The notes below the pieces were generated by a model. The model was given only the letters and a program-made list of their open reading frames with translations, was not told where the DNA came from and did not search any database. A program made the position numbers and the translations under genes. Shown one piece after another: positions 43,546-55,894 of a stretch of DNA of 64,000 nt; the first letter of the stretch is position 1; each line of letters opens with the position of its first letter. The stretch comes from Amyelois transitella (taxonomy: Eukaryota; Arthropoda; Insecta; Lepidoptera; Pyralidae). The stretch lies in contig NC_083535.1 in the NCBI RefSeq assembly GCF_032362555.1, positions 868,001-932,000 of the forward strand. Reading direction: 5' to 3'.

Positions 43546-43992
43546 ATGAAAATTGTACTCTTTACCTATCGCTCCGGGAAACAGGCGTTTTATATTAAAG
43601 GTGTGATGATTACATAGTCATACTACAAATTGTAACTCGCCCACACAACAAAAAGCTGAATGAAGTCATACCTTGTTGGACATAAGGCCATGGTTACATT
43701 GGTTACATAACCTGTTAGCATGGCCATTTAAACAAATATAGTTGGTGCCAATACTAACAGATGTGGTGTAGAAAAACAATAAACATGGCAGGTCGGTGAC
43801 CGCTGCCGGCTGCCAAAGTAAGCACCCTGTCTGATATGAATGTGGAAATCCTTAGTTCTAGACTTAATATAAATGCTAGTCTGTCTGTGAATAGGTACGC
43901 TTTTAGGGCAGAAATAGGTTGGCAAGTTGAAATTTTGTATGCCGAATTGAATTTTGTAGCTCAAACATACATACTTTTGTGAATTATAAGTA
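43546..43992. other. Unique DNA
   Basis: 43790-43830 short GC patch; no gene seen. Confidence 0.3.
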
Positions 43993-44182
43993 AGTACATA
44001 CATACATACATAAAATCACGCCTCTTTCCCGGAGGGGTAGGCAGAGACTACCTCTTTCCACTTGCCACGATCTCTGCATACTTCCTTCGCTTCATCCACT
44101 TTCATAACTCTCTTCATACAAGCTCGGCGGTTTCGGGTACTTTTGAACTGACCCTTTACCAGGACGTCCTTAATTTAGGTAA
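43993..44182 (-). repeat. LINE-B 3' end, best-preserved tail
   Basis: Minus strand runs AAGGACGTCCTGGTAAAGGG through ACCCGAAACCGCCGAGCTTG, the ORF end (MKRVMKVDEAKEVCRDRGKW), the CCCCTCCGGG hairpin and four ATGT units. It is the reference for the deletion in the 62.9-kb copy. Confidence 0.88.
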
Positions 44183-45088
44183 GTATTATAAGTAAAAGTT
44201 ATAAGTAAGTAAAAGTTAAATTATAAGTAAAAGTTTTAAGTTTATAAGTAAGTATTTATGTATATTTATTTAGATTGGTCTTTAATATAATATCATTTGT
44301 TTATTTTTCTCCCGAATTTAAACCTGATTAAGTGTTTGCTATTTTCTTAAAGTTAACTGGTAGAGAATGCTATTAGCATTTACTTCACCTATGTAATAAA
44401 GGCTTTAAGGCCTCTTAATCATACCTCTTTTCCGGCGGGGTAGGCGGGGACTTCATCATTTCAATTACCATGATTCCTGCTTTTTTTTCGTGGAAAATTG
44501 TACAATTTTCCATCAGCAACAGTAAAACCAAAATATAATGCTGTGAATCTGAATCCGTTCAATATCAGTTCAATAAAAGTCCAAGGGTTTGGCTGTTTGA
44601 TGACAGATATCTAATTTTAGTCACATTTTAGCCTTAATAAGCAATAGGCAATGAAATATGCATGTCAAGACACTCTGATAGGTTACATACATTATAGGTT
44701 TCTGGTCCAAAGAATTGTATAAAACCTTGCCAAGTTTCAGACAGTTGTAATAGGTTTATTCTACACCAACTCCAAACGGTCCATAAATTCTCCGTTGTTT
44801 TAATGATTTTCATTTCATACAGGTTACCAAGTGACGATTTTTTTCATTCTTTACATTGACCTAATGATATATATGCTCAAAAAAAAAATAATCATTTAAA
44901 TTTTCATGAAAACAAATTAAAAAGACACTATTTTCATAACATGACATGTAATAAAATCGTGACATCACACAAATGTGAATAATATTTAGATTTCCGTGCA
45001 TGACATCTTCGCGGGTGGTTGGTCAGCGAGGAATCCTGACAGCCATCCACTCAGGAACCGACCTGCCTTACCTGACCTCCCTCTCGTC
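44183..45088. other. Unique AT-rich DNA; possible 3' UTR of the minus candidate gene
   Basis: 44424-44480 is an old minus LINE-B fragment. TTTATT at 44755-44760 (AATAAA on minus) could end a transcript from 45089. TAAGTAAAAGTT-like tandem at 44190-44250. Confidence 0.35.
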
Positions 45089-48000
45089 TCAGCATAACGA
45101 AGATCCACAGGTCAGACCACCCTGGTTATCACTGTTGTCGCTCACGTCAGCCACTTTTTGTCCGTCGGAATGCGCCGACCGAATCGGTAAATCATTCATT
45201 GAGAGCCTACTTGATTCAAGAGCATTCAACAGTTTCGCCTCGTTATCTAAAAAGTTCTGGAGATATAAAAGTGTTTGATGCGTAGGTATACACAACTCAC
45301 ATAAAGTTAAACTCTATTTTACTATGTAATTACTATTAGATAGTTAATCGTAACTTTAGATACAGCTTTAGACAATCATATCATAATAAACTTATTTAAG
45401 TTGACTGTAATAAGCAATCTTACCTACGCCTTTCCAAAAACTACATAGATACATATAATCACATCTACATCCCTTGCGGGGTAGAAAGAGCCAAAAGTCT
45501 TTCTCAAAAAAGACTGATAGCCCTCGTTCAACTATTTGGCATTAAGATAGAATTGATCTATAATTGTCGACTCCCGCCAATACCTGGTATCCGACCAAAG
45601 CGCGGGAAACTGGCCGTTTCTCGGGAAACCGAACGAGAATAACCCTGCCATTTCAAATCGATACATTTTCCTTACAAGTCAGTTCGGCGTCTATCCATTT
45701 CTCATTGGTAAGGATGACCTAATTCTTGTTATTTTTAACTTGAGATCATTTTTTTTGTATACAATACCTATATTGAACTTGATGCTGGCATGTAAGAAAA
45801 AATAATAAGAAATAAAAGAAAATAATTAGTGCTGATGAAAAACAATGTTGAACGTAACCAATTCTTATAATTATTTTATAGATATAAATAGTTAATGTGG
45901 AATTCAAATCAGTTAATATGAGTTTTTAATAAAAATAAGAAGTCAATTTTATTTTTAAATGACAGGGCCTATGTTCATGATAGTACGATTTCAGTGTTTT
46001 TGGGGTGTAAAGAGCGTTGCAAAAAAAAAACTATTTCTGTAGGTATGCTAAATACAAATAAACATTTATTGTTTAAATACATTTATATACACACAATTAC
46101 GGTAATTATCACAAAGTTATTTGCTAATAAATTTAAACTCAAATACAAATATGCACATTAGGTATAGACTGAATACTTTATGTGAGAAATTAAAATGTAA
46201 TTCTGGAGCTTAATAATCAAATTTCTATAGTGTTATTACAATTGTGAGAAACATTTCTCAGTGACTATACGAGTATGAGGCAATTCTCTAAATGCTTTTT
46301 TTTTCAGATTAGGAATCAGAACGGAAACTATGAAGTTTTGTAGTTTTTTTCTTATATTTATATTTACCTACCGATTTAAAAAATACACAATTAAAAATGG
46401 TTAATTATTAAAATATTTATGAAATTTTAAAATAAATACCATATATCTATCTGCGGAAAATATGTTGATAACAACCTAGTTTTACCGTGTATTTTTTGTG
46501 TAATATGTAAAAAGTAAAAAAAAATCCATTCTGTACAAAACATACGGTACCTTTATTTTTTTAATTTAAATTAACAGATTAAATTCCTAATCTGAAGGGA
46601 ACCACAGGTGAAATATATACAAACAAACAGCAACTTTTGATAAAGCACCTATTTTCTTACAAGGACTAACCTGCGAACGTCATAATGTTGCCAGCTGTAG
46701 TGTCAATAATGAATATTTACCAACTTTGACATAACCTGTCAAAAGCGTGTCGGGCCACAGATAATGCTGTCTTTAGTTGTAAACTCTCTAGAAATAGGAT
46801 TTATAGACAGACATAACATGGCGAAAGAAGCTATAAATATTCTTACCAACTCCTATTAAACTTTTTTTATTTATCCATCGCATTAGGTACATCCATATTA
46901 ATACGCCTCATTCCTCGATTGAGAGGCAGACTCTACTCTAAATCTACACCAATAAATATATTCATTTACATTAAAACTGGTTTAAAAAAAAAAAAAAAAA
47001 CAATATTTACTATTGACACTATTTCGCAGGCACATAATACTGTGATCATTTAAAATTATAATTGATCTATTAAATGTTACGATTAAGTGTTAATTAATTT
47101 CTTAATTCACAAACACTACAATCTATTCTAATATTTTATTCTAAACGCGTGTGTACTCATACCTACACGTTGGCCAAGGAATTAGCAAAATCACTGGGTG
47201 AAATCTAAAAACACTATATTAATGATAAATAAATAAATAGTTTTATTAAATGTGAGTAAGCCATTGAAATTATTAATTATTAATCAGGTGCAAATTACTT
47301 ACCAACGTATATTTAAAAAATACTTACATTGGTTACATATTGTACCTACTTATTTACATACGGATTTTTTTAGGTTACATTTTCAAATTACCTATGAGTT
47401 TTCATAGTAATGTGCTTAAACAAGTAAAAAGTAGATAATTATATGAGAATAGCACCTTCTTTCTAAGCCAATTCTCAGGCCAACGTGCTTATATGACGCC
47501 CTATAAGGTGCTTATTACATAGTGAGATTTAAATATACATACGTTACCTATATTTATAGGTACTTGATCCATTTCCAAACAAATATTATAATAGAAAATC
47601 TATACGGTTATATGCGATTGGAATGACAAATATAATAAGTATTTATTTATATACATAATTATTTCGAATAAGTAAATATTTTGTTACATTCACTGAGATG
47701 CAGTAGTAGATGTAGTTAGTTGAGATTTATTTATTTTTTACACCAATTTTGATTTGTCGTTATATTTAGGTTAAGTCAGGTTACTTTTGTTTTTATTTTT
47801 AATGTTTGATGTAAACTTATCTTATGGTGCTGGATAAAGGTTTTACTAACTTAATTTACTATATCTACTACTACACTACGTGATCATCATTGAAACGGAT
47901 TCTAATTATACAATACCTATTATCTTATAAGGACATTTTTAGTATTTATTTATACTACTTGCATAATCATATATATATCATAAAGTGGTCTATGTGCAAT

Positions 48001-49974
48001 AAAATACTTTCGAAAATTATAAGAGTTCGGTAGTTTCGTGTTGATAATATAAAACTTAATAAATTTTATTTATACATATATAGGTACAGTATTTTAAAAA
48101 AATGCCTGAACCCATGTTCGTGAATGCAAAAAGCAATAAAAATACTAACGATTATTGCGCACGCGTTCTTAAATAATACCACGCAATAATTTAGTACTAA
48201 TATCATTATTACAGACAGAGCTTATACATTACTATCCTGTGAAGCCATTTTTTTTTTAAATAAAATGGTGGGTATTTGTAGTAATTAAATATAGGAGACT
48301 AGAATATCGCATAAAACAAACTCGGCTAAGTTACATACATTTTATTACGCCTCGTTCTTTCCACAGAGCTTACAAATTTCAGAATCTAACATACATGTAA
48401 GAAATATCTGGCAGTTAAAATTTGCTATGACCAGTATTTTACCACCGATATATTTTATCGGGTGGGTCATACAGATTCATTATTAAGCAGATACTGGGCC
48501 GTGTAGATGCGCTATGATATACAAACGCACTAACGTATTTTTTTAAATAGGTAGGATATGAATCCGTTGCGCTCCAACAAGATTTTAAATACTCATGTAT
48601 ATTTTCTAATTGGCCTGGGTCTTGAATGTGTATCTAATCCACATAACTATTTATTATAGAATATAGTATCGTTGAGTTAGTATCTCGTTACACAAGTCTC
48701 GTACTCACTTCGAGGCTAACTCAATCTGTGTAATTTGTCCCGTATATATTTATTTATTAATACTGTAAATCTGCTGAGCGACTTTTACCTATTATTGATT
48801 TAAGTATTAGTTTATGTCGCTCGCGGAGGAGGTTCAGGTGATAAAAACGTAAAAGTGGCAATTCAGGGGATGTTTAAAATTGTATAGCGTACTGGCCCCT
48901 AAGAAAAAACGTAAATTTTTAATAAAAGAATAATGGTGATTGTCAATTGTTAATTCTCATGTCATCTGATTTAAGATGAATTCAAGTTAGGATTATTTTT
49001 ATTTTTTAAGTTTTTTATTATAGTTTTCTTTATTTTTATCAACACACAGTATTTTATTTTACATTCCATTTATTTACATCCCATAATTGTCTAAACGGAG
49101 AAGTTACTAGGAAACGGATTCTCAGCTGTCATTTGTGGCAACGGAAGGTGTTAGTAGTGAACACAATTTATTTTATTACAATAGGTGTTATGTTATTTTC
49201 GAAAAACTAGTCCATAGAAATCAGAATAATAAGGAAAATTCAGCATTTCTGTTGCATGGCTGAATGGTGGAATGACTACTACTCGAGTTTAAGAAATAAT
49301 AAGTAAATTTAAACAGTATGGACACATTATTAACAATATTATTATATGTATTTATAAAATATTGTATTTGATAAAATTACAAATTGAAATTTATCATCAC
49401 TCCTCTTTCCGGCGGCGCAAACAAAGACTACATCATTTCTTCTGTTACGTCCAAATTAATCAATCTTTACATTCATTCATTTATTCATATAATCACGTCT
49501 TTAACCCTTGCGGGGCAGACAGAGCCGACAGTCTTGAAAATACTGATAGGCCACGTTCAGCTGTAAGGCTTAATGATGCAATTGGTTTGCAATACACTTG
49601 ACCTGACCTTTCTAACCTAAAATTTATGTAATAAATAAACGAAAGAGGGATAGAGGCGTCTAATTGGAGCGCAGCGAACATCATAATTTAATTATAACAA
49701 TATTTACATAGTTATTACACGGCTGAATTAACAATACTATCTATATTCAACGTATACTTCGCATCGTGTAATCCTACAGGTCCACTGAGAATACATACTA
49801 AAAGTCTTCTGGCACTAAAGTAGTTCCCGTTAGAGATCCGATAGTGTTTTTAAGTGTCCGTTAGTGTCAACTGGTTAGTTTAACACAAACGCAGCAGTAC
49901 CTGTGTGGGCGGGAACCTCTTGTTCCCAGCTCTGGTCGCCATCCGCCTCCCGCTTCTAGATTGTCCCGTCATAC
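45089..49974 (-). CDS. Candidate minus-strand gene: two 3' exons, function unknown
   Basis: Upstream exon 49974-49901 (acceptor GTTTTAG, donor ACACAG|GTACTG): two bases then 24 codons MTGQSRSGRRMATRAGNKRF-PPTQ. Last exon 45256-45089 (acceptor TATATCTCCAG): phase 0, NFLDNEAKLLNALESSRLSM-NDLPIRSAHSDGQKVADVSD-NSDNQGGLTCGSSLC then TGA. Phases agree and composition looks coding, but the exons are short, 4.6 kb apart, and no family is recognised. Further 5' exons were not found. Confidence 0.4.
45441..45560 (-). repeat. SINE-A 3' half
   Basis: ACATATAATCACATCTACAT to GCATTAAGATAGAATTGA. Confidence 0.8.
45561..48600. other. 3-kb AT-rich block almost without mobile elements
   Basis: 45560-45710 is a GC-richer patch (GCGCGGGAAACTGG). 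45.95-48.35 kb is very AT-rich with no SINE-A, T1 or T2; only weak LINE-B traces near 46900 and 48355. No coding frame. Would be intronic if the 45.1/49.9 exons are real. Confidence 0.4.
48602..48755 (+). repeat. SINE-T1, 5'-truncated
   Basis: Starts inside the body (CTAATTGGCCTGGGTCTTGA) and keeps the paired CTAACTCAA arm and TTTA tail. Confidence 0.85.
48756..49483. other. Unique AT-rich DNA
   Basis: 49388-49450 old minus LINE-B fragment; no gene. Confidence 0.3.
49484..49585 (-). repeat. SINE-A 3' half
   Basis: ATATAATCACGTCTTTAACC to GCTTAATGATGCAATTG. Confidence 0.8.
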
Positions 49975-50012
49975 CTAAAACAATAGAAAAATAAATAAAT
50001 ATATAAATAAAC

Positions 50013-50318
50013 AAGTGCCGTGTGGTTCCCGGCAGCAATACAAAAAAAGAATAGAACTCTCTACCATCGCATCCATCCATTCAGATCCATCCAGGATGGA
50101 TTTGGATTCCTTTCCCATGGATGTCGTAAAACGCGACTAAGGGATAGGCGCACAAACTTGGGATTCTTTTTTAGGCGGTGGGCTAGCAACCTGTCACTAT
50201 TTGAATCTCAATTCTATCGTTAAGCCAAATAGCTGAACGTGACCTATCAGTCTTTTCAAGACTGTTGGCTCTGTCTACCCGTCAAGTGATATAGACGTGA
50301 CCATGTGTATGTACGTTT
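50013..50318 (+). repeat. SINE-A, full length with internal insertion
   Basis: About 40 extra bases (CATCCATCCATTCAGATCCA...) interrupt it near 50065-50110. Confidence 0.88.
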
Positions 50319-50399
50319 GTAAAATAAATAAATATATACGGACAGAACATGTGAATCGAGTTTGCCCCAAAGTTTAATATTTCTGTTATGGTAACTTCC

Positions 50400-50520
50400 T
50401 CCGAAACCGCCGAGCTTGCATGAAGATAGTTATGAATGTGGATGAAGCGAAGGAAGTATGCAGAGATCGTGGCAAGTGGAAAGAGGTAGTCTCTGCCTAC
50501 CCCTCCGGGAAAGAGGAGTA
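50400..50520 (+). repeat. LINE-B 3' end
   Basis: CCGAAACCGCCGAGCTTGCA to CCCCTCCGGGAAAGAGGAG; ATGT tail missing, SINE-T2 follows. Confidence 0.85.
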
Positions 50521-50527
50521 ACTTCCT

Positions 50528-50893
50528 CTCGGCTTTAGTCTCCGTGGCATCCTCAACACTGGAGAGAAGCCTGGGGTATGCCTTTGACCATGGATCCTAG
50601 ATTGGGTGAGTCAGGTTTTTACACGAAGCGACTCCCATCTGACCTCCACAACCTTTGTAGGACAACCATACCCGTATTGAATCGATCATGGCTACACATA
50701 CAGTTGCCTGAATGTGCAGGTTTCCTCACGATGTTTTCCCTCACCGTAAGAGCATCGGTTAGAATTCAAACTAATATAAATGAATTCGAAAATAGACATT
50801 GGTACATGGCCGAGATGGGATTTGAACCTGTGCCTCTTTGTGCATCTCACTTTTTAACCAGGCACCTTACACATTCGTCCACCGACGCTCTGG
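50528..50893 (-). repeat. SINE-T2, nearly full length
   Basis: GGCTTTAGTCTCCGTGGCAT to CACATTCGTCCACCGACGCT; longest T2 copy, about 365 bp, B box complement GGATTTGAACCTG. Confidence 0.8.
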
Positions 50894-51245
50894 TATGATA
50901 TGATAACTTCTATCACAAATATTTTATTCTAAATCGTTACTGTAATACTTATTGTAAGTGCGATGAACTATCCTAAAAGCTGTCTATCGATTACACGTTC
51001 AACGCTAAACCGTTGGATCTATTTTGATGGAATTTTGTTTGATTATAATTAATTATCCAAGTCGAACGTAGGATTTTTAAATTCATATGAGTATAGAAAT
51101 ACGGCTAATGCCAATTTATTACATGCCAATAAAAAAATAACCTTAATCTAACTGAATACGATCCTTTATCGTCTTGTCCTCAGCAGGGTTCTGAGTTCTG
51201 AGCTCTCCAGTGTGCTTGGTAACTAGACCACAAAGGTCGCCAAAA
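50894..51245. other. Unique DNA
   Basis: No gene or repeat recognised. Confidence 0.3.
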
Positions 51246-51337
51246 TAATACACACATATAATGACGTCTATATCCCTGCGGGGTAGACAGTGCTAACAGT
51301 CTTGAAAAGACTGAAAGACCACGTTCAGCTGTAGATA
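51246..51337 (-). repeat. SINE-A 3' fragment
   Basis: ACACATATAATGACGTCTAT to CACGTTCAGCTGTAG. Confidence 0.8.
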
Positions 51338-52826
51338 TGGTATGGTAAATATTTTAAGTTCTTATTCAAATGAACGTGTTTCGTGAACGATCATCGTTAC
51401 CGCATTTTTGTAATTTTTTCCTGTTTACTCATCCGAAAAAAAAATCGTTAAAAATGTATACATTAAATAAAAACGATGATAATCCATGGTAATGCCATCG
51501 GTCAACGTTAAATACAAAACAGCTTAAAACCTTAAAGGCGATAATCTTGAAAGTTAATCATTCAATTCTTCCGCTGACATCCGGACGTCTTTTGTCGATT
51601 ATTTTTAAAAGCGGACGCCATCTTCCTTTATCCTGGTTATCCTGCCAGCTCAAACTTTATATTTTATTTATTTTTTGCAAAAATATTTTGTTTATGACTA
51701 AGTTGGTTATTTATTTCAGGAGAATTTTCAGGAATTTAAAAGACGTTTTTTGTCACATAGTGCAATAAAGTAAAAGTATGATCGTATGAACGTGTTCTAT
51801 GTCATGTCTAAAACTTAAATGAGCTGTTTAAGTAGTTTTAGGCAGAATATAAGTAGGTACCTAATGCCCCTCCCATCTAGTTTTTGTAATCCATTAATGG
51901 CCTTCTACGATGTTAACTGACAGATGTCTATGGTCGTTTCCTACTAAAGCCCAAATCAATTAGTGATGACAAATTTGGAATAAGATCAGATGTTTCATTT
52001 GAAATTTTTAGGTTAGATGGAACAATAAACTACCCATTTCTTTTATTTTATTTTACACTGTGACAATATTCTTTCGAAATATATTAACAATGACCAGTTG
52101 ATGGTATATTAAAATATACCTACATATAAATCGGCCTATTATAAGTTTTTATTTACTTTCATATTTCAGATGACGATGCAGAATTATTATGAAAGAAGCT
52201 GACCTGATGATGGAGCTGGAATTTGGGCACTCAGTAATTAAGCGACACAGTGTGTTGATTAAGGACTCAGGACTTGTGTTATCACTACCAACTTTGCACT
52301 CATATTATTCTTATTATAATAAAAACCTGATTAAAAAAAGGCTGTTTGAAAAAGTAAGAAAAAATAAGTTGTTTATTTAATAAATTCGACTACACCCTCA
52401 CGCATTATGACAAAGACAATGCAAATTAGCATTAAGTTTAACAAAAGTGTGTGCAATAAAACATAAACAAATAAATATGTTCTTATTTTATTGTAAACAG
52501 TCTAATATTGTGTGCAATAAACAAGAAATTATAAATAAAAATAAATATGTTCTTATTCAAAGTTAATTTTGTTTATATTGTTCCTAAGTAGTGAGTAAGT
52601 ATGTAAAAATATAGAAGAATTACTTATTTTTATGTTCGTTTTAAATTAATTCAAACAATGAACCACCTTACAAAGTAGGTTTACATAAAAACCATACATC
52701 GAATCACGCCAAAACCAAAACACCTAAGCATTTTGCTATGTCCAATTGGATTCATGCGGACAAGATCAGTTTGCGATTGAAAGGTAATTTATCTACATAT
52801 AATTATGATTATTAATACAATGTATG
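51338..52826. other. Unique AT-rich DNA
   Basis: A possible plus-strand acceptor at 52169 (TTCATATTTCAG) is followed by only ten codons before a stop and AATAAA at about 52456; not called as an exon. 52450-52560 has a direct repeat (AAATAAATATGTTCTTATT). Confidence 0.35.
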
Positions 52827-53070
52827 TGCCGTGTGGTTCCCGGCACCAATAGAAAAAAGAATAGGACCACTCCATCTCTCTCCCATGGATGTCGCAAAAG
52901 GCGACTAAGGGGTAGGCTTATAAACTTGGGATTCTTCTTTTAGGCGATGGGGTAGCAACCTGTCACTATTTGAATCTCAATTCTATCTAAAAGCCAAATA
53001 GCTGAACGTGGCCTATCAGTCTTTTCAAGACTGTTGGCTCTGTCTACCCCGCGATTATATGTATGTATGT
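52827..53070 (+). repeat. SINE-A, full length
   Basis: GTGCCGTGTGGTTCCCGGCA; loses the AAGGGATATAGACG segment of the 3' hairpin (CCCCGCGATTATATG). Confidence 0.88.
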
Positions 53071-53140
53071 TTATCTACATATTTATTAATAATGCTTACT
53101 TAAGGGGGTCTAAAGAAGTAACTTAACTGGTGAGTACATA

Positions 53141-53246
53141 AACATACATACTTATAGTCACATCTCCATCCCCCACTGGATAGACAGAGTTCACGTTCGG
53201 CTGTTTGGCTTAATGATTGAACTGAGATTCAAATAGCAACAGGTAC
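53141..53246 (-). repeat. SINE-A 3' half, old
   Basis: ATAGTCACATCTCCATCCCC to GAGATTCAAATAGCAACAG. Confidence 0.72.
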
Positions 53247-54549
53247 TGGAGACTACCTACGCAACTCCAATTCCGTTAATTTCGGTAAATCTTCTGTTAT
53301 GCCACATTAGTACTTATCTAGTATATCTACTCTAAATAGTTGTCAAATTTTAAATCTCTGAATCTAACGGTTTGTGTTAAGCGAATTAATCATCTGTCAG
53401 TGTCCCTTTTTCAGATCTATAGACCCAGTGGTTGGAGTTATGCGTTACGATATCTACTCATATCAGAGAAGCAGTCAGTCAGTGCCTTTTTATATAAAGA
53501 AGATTTTCGTAGAAGCGTTTTCCTGAGTAAAATTTTTTTTTATATAAAATGTTTTGTTGTATTCATTCTATCATCGATTACGTTTCAAATCCTGCGTGCA
53601 TATTGTCTAAGAACCTAGTGAATACACGAACAGATAAACCTTTCGCATGCTAACGATAAATCCAAGTTACAACAAATTATCACGTCCCGGCAAGATTTTT
53701 TTTTTAAATAATGCTCTTAGTTATACCCAGATGGTCAGCAAATGGTTCAGCACACATTATGTAGAAACCTTTTCAAATATGTTTTTTTTTTTCATTAGTA
53801 CGTCATGTGGATAAAAACAATGCGCGGTATTCCAGCCAGTGTGTTTTGTCTATTGCCTATAGTTTTTTTTTGTGAAATGCAACTTGTAAATCGATTTAAA
53901 AGCGCAAGGGATAATTGATATTTGGTGGCTTCTTTTTACTTATAAAGCCACCCAGATTCGATCTTCTGTCATGGAGGGAAGTGTTCTTTTTTATTAATGT
54001 TAAAATAAAATTTCAGATTAGAAAGTATAGGATTATTTGGCTAAAAATTGGAACAATGGGGGAAACTTATTGGAACGAACAATGTTTTTTTGTCTATGCA
54101 TTTTGATAACACCGGTTTTAAACGGTAATCCATTCTTCATACTCACTTTGTTATAAATTTGAAAATACGTATAGGTAGGTATGAACGCCAACCAGTAAAC
54201 ATAAATAATAATTAGGTACTTATAACTTTGTATTATTCTTGTAACTGTGCAATAAAGATATTACTTACAAAACAAACAAACAAAAATATGAGAGACAAAA
54301 ATAGAGGCCATTTAATTTGACTTGACGATTTTTTCGAAACAATATGAAGTAAAACAATATAACGATTATTGGTAAAACAGATTTTAAAATATTTTGATCA
54401 TGACATAAACCTGCCAGCAAATAGAATAACAAAAAAAATTCATGGAGAACGCTCCACATAATTCCACTGAAAATAAAAACTCTCTTTTCCACTTATAAAT
54501 CAAGCGCAAAAGGAAATATTGAATGAAAAGTTCGTTTTGAAAATGATTA
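53247..54549. other. Unique AT-rich DNA
   Basis: Several T runs; no gene, no recognised repeat. Confidence 0.35.
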
Positions 54550-55894
54550 TCTATATATATAAAACTCTTCCGTTACTGAGTGACTGACTGACAGACAACG
54601 CACAGTCGAAACTACTGGTCGTAGACAGCTGAAATTTGGAATGTAGGTTCCTTGGGATATGTAGGGGAGCACTAAGAAAGGATTTTTGGAAATTCAACCC
54701 CCAAGGGGGGGAAAAGGGGTAAAAACGTTTCTATGAAAAATCTTATTCCTTGGGTTTATAAACTTGAAACTTGGCATGAACACGTACATAGGCAAGTAAA
54801 TATGTTTGACATTATAAGTTTTTTCAAACTACCCTCCAATCGTGATTTAGGGGGTGCGATTGGGTGATTGATTTATTAACGCACAGCCGAAACCGCTCGG
54901 TATAGGAGTCTGAGATTTTGAACAGAGGTTCCTTTAGTAACATAAGTGAGCACTAAGAAGGGATTTTTGAAATGTCAACCCCCAAGGGGGGGAAACGGGA
55001 TAAACTGAGCCGGGGCTGCGGGAAAGTTCTAACGAGATACCGTGGCCCCGGCCCCGGGGCCACGGTAACGCAAAGGGCAACTGAAGGAACGGGGGGTTTT
55101 AGTCAGTAAAAGTCTGACACTCCCTTCCGTTCCACCCAGAGCGGGAGAGGTCATTTGATGATTTCCCATCCTTAAAAAAAAGACTTTGTATGACAACTTT
55201 CAGTCGTCTCTTTAACATACATAATAACATGCATAACATTAATAACATCACGCCTTTAAATCTCTATTTTGTGTTAACACTACCCATACAAACAGCTAAA
55301 AGGAAACAAATGAAGAGACGAAATTTGTCCGCATCCATTTTCACCTAAATTCTTAACGTTAATGAGATTTACTTTTTATTATCAGGTCAACCTAATAGCC
55401 TCACATGTACGTATAACTTCGTAAGAATTTTCTTTCAACTCCTAACCGTTGAGGAGTTGTACCTTCCATCATCAGCTCATTCACATGGGATGATGACTAT
55501 CAGACGCAAATACTTAAACAGATCTATGAAATTGTCAAAAACGTAATTGCCTGTAAATTTGAGGTTTGCCCTTGATTTCCCTGGAATACCATCATCAGAT
55601 CCTGACTAGGTAACAACGGGACCAACTTGAAAGTATACTCTACCGAACAAAAAAAGAATCACGTAAATCGGTCCATAAATCTCGGCGTAATCGGTATGCA
55701 TAGATAAAACACCCGAATTTTATTTTCTATTAACCAACACGAGTTGTCTCGATGCTCGATAGATGGCGTTGGCATCGATATAGATCGCGCTATGGTTTCG
55801 TTACCGTCATTTAGCTAGGTAGCGTAAAATATTTTAATTTATCGTGTAATTTTAGCAGCGCCCCTAGCGGGCGAAGCCGCGGGCGGAAAGCTAG
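54550..55894 (+). mobile_element. Helitron-like H4, 1.34 kb, non-autonomous
   Basis: Starts TCTATATATATAAAACTCTT at an A/T boundary and ends GGCGGAAAGCTAG followed by T, with a GCG(G)GC-GAA-GCCGC hairpin just upstream, the same layout as H1. An internal duplication (about 54590-54710 and 54880-55000, both with AACCCCCAAGGGGGGG) and a nested retroposon-like segment (about 55005-55165) fill it. No Rep/helicase coding. Confidence 0.7.
55005..55165 (+). repeat. GC-rich nested repeat with a 28-bp palindrome
   Basis: ACCGTGGCCCCGG-CC-CCGGGGCCACGGT at 55039-55066, then GGGTTTTAGTCAGTAAAAGT and CTGACACTCCC, GGGAGAGGTCATTTGATGAT. Resembles a common lepidopteran retroposon; name uncertain. Confidence 0.6.

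Noticed and set aside
45000..45278. 92-codon plus-strand ORF
   Set aside because: Opposite strand of the better-supported minus exon at 45089-45256; no splice sites or homology.
52169..52209. Short terminal exon on the plus strand
   Set aside because: Ten codons only, no upstream partner found.
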